Shown: piece after piece, positions 26,700 through 33,436 of the stretch
Layout of the letters: each line of letters starts with the position of its first letter
Position numbering within the stretch: position 1 is the stretch's first letter
Assembly (NCBI RefSeq): GCF_007859715.1
Contig: NZ_SJPG01000001.1
Coordinates: forward strand, 1,178,001 to 1,242,000
Direction of reading: 5' to 3'
DNA from: Rubinisphaera italica
Lineage (GTDB): Bacteria > Planctomycetota > Planctomycetia > Planctomycetales > Planctomycetaceae
Length of the DNA: 64,000 nucleotides
Made by a program: the position numbers and the translations under genes
Notes under the pieces: generated by a model
Told to the model about the DNA's origin: nothing
The model's database searches: none
Seen by the model: the letters and a program-made list of their open reading frames with translations, nothing else

Positions 26700-28676
26700 T
26701 TAACGCTCAAACTTCTTCCCCGCGATTTCCAGTTCTTCTGCCGTTACTTCGCCATTTCGATCCGTATCCACCAGCAGGAAAATTGCCCACCATTTGGCAG
26801 GGGTTTCGTCTTTGGAGATATGTCCATCTCCATTTTGATCGAGTCTCGCAATGATCTGATCCGCTCTTCCACCCAACCCGCCGTTGGTCGCCTGTGAGTT
26901 TTCGAGCGGCACGACAATGTCGCAATAGCCGATCATCATTTCTTCCCAGGTCTGATCTCCCCACCGAACGGTCAATGTCGGATCAGGATTGAAAGCATTC
27001 TCTGTGGAATTATCGAAATGAGCCGTGCAGAAGAGTCGGGTTCCCTTTGGTAATGTGAGTGGTTCGCTCAAGCGGTAGGATGTCTGCCAGTTAAAATCAT
27101 AATAAGGGACTGAGAGAAGCTTCTGTTTTTTGCCGTCAGGATATTGCACTTCGTAGTCAAACGATTTTCCTCGCAGGTGCATGTGAGGCATCATGGTCAG
27201 GAGTTGAACATCGGTTTTGGCTCGGGGTGAATAAGCAGTCACTTCGTGATTGTTCTCACCGGGTGGGATTTCAAAGTGTCGATTTGTTGCACTTGTTGTC
27301 ATCACCTGATGCGTCACTTGCTCCGGGTCTGCAAAAATCAATGCGAATTGACTGAGGTCTTCCTGGGGTGAGCCGATTGGGGTGTAATGCACCTGAAAAA
27401 TAAGCTCCGAATTAGCAGGGATTTTCTTAGCCATGCCTTTGGGAAACGGTTGAGGAATCAAACCCGGAACATAAGCGGCCAGAAATCCACCTTCTTCACC
27501 GCCCGCTCCGCGACCTTTGCTGTTTTTGTCGCGAGCAAACACAAGAATGTGATGCACGACCGCGTAATTACCCGGACGGATTTCAGCAGCCTGCAGCCAT
27601 TTGTCCTCGGTCAAACCGGGGTCGACTTTGTAATACTGGTATTTGACTTCCCCCGTCGCTGGAACGGCAACAGGCTTTTGAGTGATGGGAAGAATCAGAT
27701 CCGGCTCTCGTGGCAACTGCCAGAGAGTCGAGAATGTTTTAGCCGGCGGATAATCGGCCTGATTTCCTTCAGGAGCCCCAGCGGCGACCCAGTCGAAAAT
27801 CATCTGTTTTTGCGACTCTTCCAGGGAACAGTCATTTTTAAATTCTCCAAAACGAGGATCTGCATGCCACGGAGGCATGCGACCTTCACGCACGACTTCC
27901 TCGATCATGCCTGCCCAACCTTTGACTTCCTCATAATCCGAAAGAGCAAATGGGGCGACTTGGCCCTCTCGATGACAATCAATACATTTCTCCTGGAAGA
28001 TACGAATGATTTCTCGGGAGAAAGTAATCTCTTTGGTCGATTTCATCTTTGGTTCACGACCAATAATACAGCCGACCGCTTTTGTGACTGGAACTGTGAT
28101 TTTATGCCCTGCCAGTAACTCATCCAGTGCGTTCTTAAGGTCGTTTGTACGCGGTTCCTTTAGAAGCGTGCCAATTCCAAACTGATCATCAATTCGACCG
28201 CGATAGCGGATACGATACTCGTCATCCAGCAGAAAAGCTTCTGGTGTCCGTTCGGCGGAGAATTGATCCGCAACTCGATTATGGATGTCTTTGAGCAGGG
28301 GAAATGAAATCTCATGCAGGCTGGCGTACTCTGCAATATTCTCGATGGAATCGTGCTGATTTGACATGATTCCATAGAAATTGACATTCTGATAGGCAGG
28401 AGAGGCTGACATCTCCTGAAGACGCTCAGCATACAATTTTGCCAAAGGACACTCAGTCCCCATAAACACAATGACAGACGCTTTCATATTATTGTCATAC
28501 AGTGATTGAGTTGTGCCTGTCTGATCCTTTAACACGAAATTGCCCAATTGTGCAGGGACAGGCTGTTGATTTCCTTCTTCGGCTTGACTCTCGTAAAGGA
28601 AAATCAATGAAAGGAGACAGGTCGTAAACAGCACGAATGGATTGAATTTGATCGGAGAAATTTGGGAATGGATCAT
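26700..28676 (-). CDS. Exported redoxin / cytochrome c / copper monooxygenase-like / EF-hand fusion protein
   Basis: A 658-residue exported protein. A signal peptide (about 11-32, ending S-Q-A) is followed by a thioredoxin-like redoxin domain (42-190, single Cys76 in E-C-P-L-A-K). A c-type haem motif C-I-D-C-H is at 231-235, with the distal G-R-M-P-P-W. Next comes a region like PHM-type copper type II monooxygenase C-terminal domains (V-V-H-H-I-L-V-F and M-P-H-M-H-L-R-G), then two EF-hands (D-Q-N-G-D-G-H-I-S, D-T-D-R-N-G-E-V). Single-Cys redoxins rarely act as classic disulfide reductases. The longer frame to 28868 reads through a dispersed repeat, so ATG 28676 is preferred (28724 is an alternative). 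Substrate unknown. Confidence 0.82.
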   Translation of the reverse strand: MIHSQISPIKFNPFVLFTTCLLSLIFLYESQAEEGNQQPVPAQLGNFVLKDQTGTTQSLYDNNMKASVIVFMGTECPLAKLYAERLQEMSASPAYQNVNFYGIMSNQHDSIENIAEYASLHEISFPLLKDIHNRVADQFSAERTPEAFLLDDEYRIRYRGRIDDQFGIGTLLKEPRTNDLKNALDELLAGHKITVPVTKAVGCIIGREPKMKSTKEITFSREIIRIFQEKCIDCHREGQVAPFALSDYEEVKGWAGMIEEVVREGRMPPWHADPRFGEFKNDCSLEESQKQMIFDWVAAGAPEGNQADYPPAKTFSTLWQLPREPDLILPITQKPVAVPATGEVKYQYYKVDPGLTEDKWLQAAEIRPGNYAVVHHILVFARDKNSKGRGAGGEEGGFLAAYVPGLIPQPFPKGMAKKIPANSELIFQVHYTPIGSPQEDLSQFALIFADPEQVTHQVMTTSATNRHFEIPPGENNHEVTAYSPRAKTDVQLLTMMPHMHLRGKSFDYEVQYPDGKKQKLLSVPYYDFNWQTSYRLSEPLTLPKGTRLFCTAHFDNSTENAFNPDPTLTVRWGDQTWEEMMIGYCDIVVPLENSQATNGGLGGRADQIIARLDQNGDGHISKDETPAKWWAIFLLVDTDRNGEVTAEELEIAGKKFER

Positions 28677-29171
28677 TTGCTTATCAACGGAGAAAGATAT
28701 TCGAAAAAGAAAGCCAAAACTCATCAAGAGACATCCTGGACCATTTTCAAATGGTTTCTGCAGTCGCTTGGACACCAAATGTCCTGAAACACCGTGTTCG
28801 CTCCTGCTGAACGCTGCAGATAATTTTTGAATGTGCTCTGGATAACATAGAGTACTCAAAAATAGCACATCAGGATTTAACTTTTTGTACTAAAACCAGA
28901 ATTCTAAAATCAGGAAATAAAAATCAGTGCCTATTTTGGCAAGGTACAAAATTTTGATTCCATTCCTATTGACAGATGTCCGAAAATACTTAATCTAAAT
29001 ATAAGTCTCTTCTTATTGATTCAGCTGCTCAATTCTTACGAACTGTTTCTGGTTCAAGATCTTCTAACTGATTGTCTGTAGTTTAACTAGATCGATGCGA
29101 TCTGTTTCATTTATCTGATGGAGTTGCATGACGAGTCCAATTTAGAATTCTAAATGATGGGATGCGTGACT
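28677..29171. other. Divergent intergenic region with structured repeat
   Basis: About 495 bp lie between the divergent redoxin/cytochrome and regulator genes. They contain repeat copy B at 28739-28839 and AT-rich sequence beyond it. No other gene or RNA was seen; both promoters should be here. Confidence 0.5.
28739..28839 (+). repeat. Dispersed structured repeat, copy B
   Basis: A 101-bp element nearly identical to the complement of 62597-62696. It contains CCATTTTCAAATGG, TCTGCAG with a matching CTGCAGA 63 bases later, the hairpin GGACA-CCAAA-TGTCC, and TTTTTGAATGTG, which pairs imperfectly with the left end. It lies 60 bp upstream of the redoxin/cytochrome gene start, in the opposite orientation. 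Confidence 0.92.
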
Positions 29172-29810
29172 ATGGGGGCGAGGGCCATTGCAACCGTATA
29201 CGCAATAAACTGCTCAGGCGATTTCAGTTCGGCTGAGAATGAAATCCTGGAAAAGCAGGGATATCACATCCAAATGCATTCCTCGGTTGAGAGTTTACTG
29301 CGCGAGATCATTGTGGAAGAACCGGGATGTGTGCTCGTCTGTTCGAAGCAGAATAAAGAACTGATTTTTCAGTTAATTCGAGAATTCAAAAAGCGAAAAA
29401 TACTACAGCAGATTGTGTTCGTTGCTGAAGAGATTGGAATCGAGTTGGCCGTCGAAGTTATTAGAGAAGGTGCCTACGCAGTTGTTGAATTACCCTGCTC
29501 GAATGTAATTCTGTTGAACACTGTTAGGGAAACAATCGCCAAATCGGCAGCAGAATTATCGAAGCGTAAAGAATTATTGGAGTTGATGCGGAAGTTTCGA
29601 TCATTGACTGACGATGAGTTAGGGATTCTCGAAGCGTTAGTGAATGGTGAAGGAAACAAGCAAATGGCTCATCGGCTTGATGTCAGTTCCCGAACGATCG
29701 ATCGTCGCAAACGGGCACTGTTCGAAAAATTAAAAGTTGATTCACTGGCGGATTTGCTTCTCTCTTATATCCGCTGGTCGCAGGTCGATAAAATCTCTCA
29801 GTCTTTGTAG
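29172..29810 (+). CDS. FixJ/NarL-like regulator with degenerate receiver
   Basis: About 212 residues. The C-terminal LuxR-type HTH is clear (L-T-D-D-E-L-G-I-L-E-A-L-V-N-G, N-K-Q-M-A-H-R-L-D-V-S-S-R-T-I-D-R-R). The N-terminal half keeps the receiver layout (a final A-V-E-V-I-R-E-G-A-Y-A-V-V-E-L-P), but the phospho-acceptor Asp position reads C-V-L-V-C-S and the conserved Lys before Pro is Leu. It therefore probably works without aspartate phosphorylation. No histidine kinase lies nearby. The start may be ATG 29154 or ATG 29172; the latter has GGGA about 9 nt upstream. Confidence 0.8.
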   Translation: MGARAIATVYAINCSGDFSSAENEILEKQGYHIQMHSSVESLLREIIVEEPGCVLVCSKQNKELIFQLIREFKKRKILQQIVFVAEEIGIELAVEVIREGAYAVVELPCSNVILLNTVRETIAKSAAELSKRKELLELMRKFRSLTDDELGILEALVNGEGNKQMAHRLDVSSRTIDRRKRALFEKLKVDSLADLLLSYIRWSQVDKISQSL

Positions 29811-29813
29811 TTA

Positions 29814-30527
29814 TTATGTTGCATTCTTGGTTTTAGGCTGATAAACGGCCGAGACAACCAGTCTTCGTCCATAGGTCGACTGATCTGACCCGGTGTGAGT
29901 CCAGAACTGCTTCTCTTCTGCATTCTTTGCCTTACGGATTTTCTTGCGGCAATAAGCTCGTTGTGGAATTCCCAGGATTCTCTCGAAGAAATGCTTTGGC
30001 TTTTTCTCATCGACATCATGCAGTTGCACGTCTGAAAATCCCGCCAACTTTAAATACAGATACAACTGCGGAAACGACCACGGCATGATGTGCATGTGTG
30101 TGCCCCGTTTGATTTTTCCCACCAGGCAGGGGAAACTCGGGAAAAAGCCGCGTAAGAAAAATTGCATTCGGGCAGCAGGGAACCAGATATTGGGTGTGGT
30201 GATTACAATTAAACCACCATCATTGAGATGCCTGCTCGCATGTTCGACGAGTAAAAGTGGATTTCCGACATGCTCAATCCCTTCACAAGTCACGAATGCA
30301 TCGAACTTTCCGAGGTCTTCCGGCAAGCCGTAATCGAGGTCGGCTTTCTGAAAGTCTTTGTAGCCATCGGGCTTTTCTTCAAACAGATCCAGCCCGGTCA
30401 CTTCCGGCTGGTAATCGAGATCCCTCAGCAACCATCCATCTCCCGAAGGGGCATCGAGAATTGTCGCCGGTCGTTTTTCATTGAGGATTTTTACCGCGAC
30501 AGGGCGATTCGATTTACCAGATTCCAT
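29814..30527 (-). CDS. Class I SAM-dependent methyltransferase
   Basis: A 237-residue methyltransferase. Motif I is I-L-D-A-P-S-G-D-G-W, followed by V-T-G-L-D-L-F, C-E-G-I-E-H-V, and N-D-G-G-L-I-V-I-T-T-P-N. The acidic loop and E-H-V pattern fit the UbiE/Methyltransf_11 type often found beside glycosyltransferases in envelope polysaccharide or lipid pathways; the substrate is unknown. The C-terminal 70 residues are basic. It lies downstream of the glycosyltransferase gene on the same strand, with GTCAGGC palindromes between, and converges with the regulator gene. Confidence 0.85.
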   Translation of the reverse strand: MESGKSNRPVAVKILNEKRPATILDAPSGDGWLLRDLDYQPEVTGLDLFEEKPDGYKDFQKADLDYGLPEDLGKFDAFVTCEGIEHVGNPLLLVEHASRHLNDGGLIVITTPNIWFPAARMQFFLRGFFPSFPCLVGKIKRGTHMHIMPWSFPQLYLYLKLAGFSDVQLHDVDEKKPKHFFERILGIPQRAYCRKKIRKAKNAEEKQFWTHTGSDQSTYGRRLVVSAVYQPKTKNAT

Positions 30528-30553
30528 GGAATAACAGCCCGATTTAGGAGTAG

Positions 30554-30612
30554 GTCAGGCACTGCCTGACATGTGTAATTGTTGACATTGAATTTCGTCA
30601 GGCACAGCCTGG
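30554..30612. repeat. Paired GTCAGGC palindromes
   Basis: GTCAGGC-ACT-GCCTGAC at 30554-30570 is a perfect 7-bp stem with a three-base loop. A second, nearly perfect copy (GTCAGGC-ACA-GCCTGGC) follows at 30597-30613. Both lie between the glycosyltransferase and methyltransferase genes. Confidence 0.75.
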
Positions 30613-30621
30613 CATACGGTC

Positions 30622-31752
30622 TTAAGCGGCTCGAACGAGTTGACTGTCCTGAACCGAATAAAAGACGTCCTCCATCCGATCCAGCATGAAGTCGATAGGA
30701 AATTTCTGGATCGCTTTCTGGTAACCAGCCTCGGCATATTGTTCGCGAAGTTCATCACGGTCGAGTAGGAGATTGATTGCATCGGCCAAAGCTCGCGAGT
30801 CTTCGGGAGCCACGATTAAGCCGGTTTCTTCGTGATCGACTGCTTCGCAAATACTACCTGCAGTTGTGGAGATCACCGGCAGTCGGCAACTCATCGCCTG
30901 CATAATACTTTGGGGGACACCTTCCACGGAACCGTACGAAGGAAGTACGAACAGATCGAGAGCCTGCAGCCACGGAACAACATTCTGCTGATGTCCCACC
31001 CGATGAATCCGATCGGAAATATTGAGTTCCTTGATTTTATTTTCAATGTTCTCCTTGGAGAGGCCATCACCCACAAACACAAAATCAAAATCGTCACGTG
31101 GCATTTGGGCTAATGCTTCGCAGGCAACAGCATGTCCTTTTTCGCGACGCAGAGCCGCAACGATCCCGACAAGCTTGCGATCAGTCGGCAGGCCTAACTC
31201 CTGGCGAGCTTTCAGGCGATCTCCCGGCACAAACTTTTGAGTATCGACGCCGGTTGGAATGGAGCGTAATCGATTGAGGGAAACTCCATTGCGTTCCGAG
31301 AGTGATTTGACGATTTCTACCCCGCAGGTCACAACAAAATCCGAACCACTGCGATATAGCCAGTTCGAAGCCATATTTTTAGGGACGGGAATGCCGACGT
31401 GCCGAGTGCGGACTAGTCGAGGTCGGTTTGCGATTGTTCGTGAAGCGACTCCAAACAACCAGCTGTCGATCGAACTGTGCGTATTGACGACATTGACATC
31501 TCGATTGTCATTCAGCCATTTTCGAACGGCATTCAAGCAACTAAAGTTCTTTTTCTGCAGTGAAACAGGTTCGACAGGCACGCCAAATTCACAGGCTCGC
31601 TGAAAAATGGTCGATTCCGGCGTGCAGAGCACCCGTACCTGATGCCCACGTTCAAGCATGCCCCGTGATTCCGTGAGAATTCTCACTTCCTGCCCACCCC
31701 AGCCCCAGGAGCTTTCCGAGTGGACAATGTTAAGTGGTTGATTCCGAGCCAT
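30622..31752 (-). CDS. GT4-type glycosyltransferase
   Basis: A 376-residue GT-B glycosyltransferase. The N-terminal acceptor domain opens I-V-H-S-E-S-S-W-G-W-G-G-Q-E, typical of family 4. The C-terminal donor domain has V-G-I-V-A-A-L-R-R-E-K-G, L-F-V-L-P-S-Y-G-S-V-E-G-V-P-Q-S (the E-x7-E type loop) and R-L-P-V-I-S-T. It transfers a nucleotide-activated sugar, probably for lipopolysaccharide or exopolysaccharide; donor and acceptor are unknown. ATG 31752 has AAGGG about 7 nt upstream, favouring it over GTG 31773. Confidence 0.9.
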   Translation of the reverse strand: MARNQPLNIVHSESSWGWGGQEVRILTESRGMLERGHQVRVLCTPESTIFQRACEFGVPVEPVSLQKKNFSCLNAVRKWLNDNRDVNVVNTHSSIDSWLFGVASRTIANRPRLVRTRHVGIPVPKNMASNWLYRSGSDFVVTCGVEIVKSLSERNGVSLNRLRSIPTGVDTQKFVPGDRLKARQELGLPTDRKLVGIVAALRREKGHAVACEALAQMPRDDFDFVFVGDGLSKENIENKIKELNISDRIHRVGHQQNVVPWLQALDLFVLPSYGSVEGVPQSIMQAMSCRLPVISTTAGSICEAVDHEETGLIVAPEDSRALADAINLLLDRDELREQYAEAGYQKAIQKFPIDFMLDRMEDVFYSVQDSQLVRAA

Positions 31753-31890
31753 CTCAATCCCTTGATCTGTCACGCGTAGCGAAATATATCATTTGAGGTA
31801 TCGGAAAATCCTGAAATCCTTATCAGGCAACGATATGAGGCGAACTATCTCAGATCAGCAATAATCCAGCAATGGCAGTTTTTTAGTGAA

Positions 31891-31986
31891 TAGTCGTTAG
31901 TTAATAGTGAATAGGAAGTGAAACATCGGTCACACAATTCGTTCCATGCTGAATACTATTAACTATTCACTATTAACTAACGACTA
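31891..31986. repeat. Perfect 24-bp inverted repeat
   Basis: The 24 bases at 31891-31914 (TAGTCGTTAGTTAATAGTGA then ATAG) are exactly complementary to 31963-31986, with 48 bp between the arms. The pairing extends outward with a small bulge. It lies between two minus-strand genes and ends just before the aminopeptidase stop codon, so it will form a 3' hairpin on that mRNA. Confidence 0.9.
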
Positions 31987-31989
31987 AAT

Positions 31990-33102
31990 TCACGGATTCA
32001 GGCATTTCAGATCGTCGACAACAAACATCCCGTCTTTGCGGATCATTTCCCCGTCAAACCAGACTTCACCTCCACCAGCGTGGGGCATCTGGTTGAGAAT
32101 CAGGTCCCAGTGGACGCTGCTGCGGTTGCTGTTGTCGGCTGTGGTGTAGGCGTTGCCGGGAGTGAAATGCAGGGATCCGCCGATTTTTTCATCGAAGAGT
32201 GTATCCAGAATCGGCTGTTTGACGTTGTAGTTCACGCCCAGTGAGAACTCGCCGATGTAGCGGGCTCCCTCATCGGAATCGAGAATCTGATTTAATCGCT
32301 CGGCCTGGCCGTTGCAGTCGGCCTTGATGATTTTCCCGTTCTCGAAGGTGAATTGAATATCCTGAAAGAGTGTCCCCTGATATCGGCTCGGGACGTTGTA
32401 GTGGATTGTTCCGTTAACCGAATCACGAACAGGAGCGGTAAAGACTTCACCATCAGGAATATTTCGTCGACCGAAACAGGGAACGACCGGAATTTCTTTG
32501 ATCGAAAACGACAAATCCGTTCCGGGAGCAACAATTCTGACCTGATCTGTCGCGAGCATGCGATCCACCAGCGGTTTTTCTGCGATTTCCATCGCAGCAT
32601 AATCGGCTGTTGTGACTTGATAGTAAAAGTCTTCAAAAGCTTCTGTACTCATATTAGCTGATTGAGCCATTGAACCTGTTGGATATCGTAGGACAACCCA
32701 ACGCGTGTGAGGCACACGAATTTCAAAATGGACCGGCTTCATATACAGCTGAGAATATTTTTCCATCTTCTGAGCGGGGAGATCGGAAAACTCGGCAGAA
32801 TTCTCGGCGGCTCGAATTCCAATATAGGCCTGCATCTGCTTCATGCGGGCAGCATCGATTTCTGCGGCAGCAGTGAGAGCGGCATCATCCGCTTCCACAA
32901 CCCAAGTGCGGGTGATTTGATTATTTCGCAATTGCACATGCGGAATCGCTCCCACGGCCAGAGATTTTTTAACCAGCAGTTGTATCAATCGGGGATCGGG
33001 CAGATCGAACGCCTCAATCAAAACATTCTCGCCTGCTTCAAGGCGACAACTGTGACTAATCAAAATCTCCGCTAATTTTTCCTGACGAGGATCCATCGAC
33101 AA
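31990..33102 (-). CDS. M29-family aminopeptidase (AmpS/aminopeptidase T-like)
   Basis: A 370-residue cytosolic metallo-aminopeptidase. It shows the family opening L-A-E-I-L-I-S-H-S (compare L-A-x-x-L-V-x-Y-S). Metal-ligand Glu residues are in I-P-D-G-E-V-F-T-A-P and I-G-E-F-S-L-G-V-N. Further ligands are His in S-L-H-F-T-P-G-N-A-Y and Asp in S-V-H-W-D-L-I. It removes N-terminal residues from peptides with two divalent metals. A single gene, followed by a perfect 24-bp inverted repeat; the upstream 140 bp contain a GGCCAGTG-type repeat. Confidence 0.92.
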   Translation of the reverse strand: MSMDPRQEKLAEILISHSCRLEAGENVLIEAFDLPDPRLIQLLVKKSLAVGAIPHVQLRNNQITRTWVVEADDAALTAAAEIDAARMKQMQAYIGIRAAENSAEFSDLPAQKMEKYSQLYMKPVHFEIRVPHTRWVVLRYPTGSMAQSANMSTEAFEDFYYQVTTADYAAMEIAEKPLVDRMLATDQVRIVAPGTDLSFSIKEIPVVPCFGRRNIPDGEVFTAPVRDSVNGTIHYNVPSRYQGTLFQDIQFTFENGKIIKADCNGQAERLNQILDSDEGARYIGEFSLGVNYNVKQPILDTLFDEKIGGSLHFTPGNAYTTADNSNRSSVHWDLILNQMPHAGGGEVWFDGEMIRKDGMFVVDDLKCLNP

Positions 33103-33178
33103 TAACCTTCCGAGACTGGTGTTTGGGGAAGTCTCTAAGTTAGCGGAGGAGGAGGATTTTTTGAAGGCGGAAGGGTGT

Positions 33179-33270
33179 AGAGGCCAGTGTTGAATGGCTA
33201 GTGGCCAGTGAAATTTTAGAAATGTTTCGAAGCCTTCTCATCACTAGCCTTTGGGCACTGGCCTTTTTCC
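33179..33270. repeat. GGCCAGTG/CACTGGCC palindromic element
   Basis: AGGCCAGTGTTGAATGGCTAGT (33181-33202) is matched by ACTAGCC...CACTGGCCT (33243-33265) on the other arm. It overlaps the 3' end of the small FeoB-associated gene. A related, more degraded copy lies at 26439-26680. Confidence 0.65.
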
Positions 33271-33435
33271 GAGATCCAATTGAACAATCTCGACATTCCC
33301 CTGCTTATCCCGGCTGCTTGGTCGATGATCGCAGGACATGCAGGCGGATTCTTTGCTGGTGAGGCGGCGGACTAAGAGGCCGATGGCGATTAGCACAAAG
33401 CCCAGAGCAACGTAGGTTTGCCAGTCATTCCACAT
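33244..33435 (-). CDS. FeoB-associated Cys-rich small membrane protein
   Basis: A 63-residue protein with one membrane segment (about 6-24), then a cytoplasmic-side C-M-S-C pair and a polar tail. Such small Cys-containing proteins encoded directly after feoB are annotated as FeoB-associated (FeoC-like or 'p12' type) proteins. They are thought to modulate FeoB, but evidence is limited. It begins one base after the feoB stop, so translation is coupled. Its 3' end merges with a dispersed palindromic repeat. Confidence 0.75.
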   Translation of the reverse strand: MWNDWQTYVALGFVLIAIGLLVRRLTSKESACMSCDHRPSSRDKQGNVEIVQLDLGKRPVPKG

Positions 33436-33436
33436 T

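Noticed and set aside
27387..28118. 243-codon plus-strand frame opposite the redoxin/cytochrome gene
   Set aside because: No domain or ribosome binding site; the minus strand carries clear haem and copper-site motifs here.
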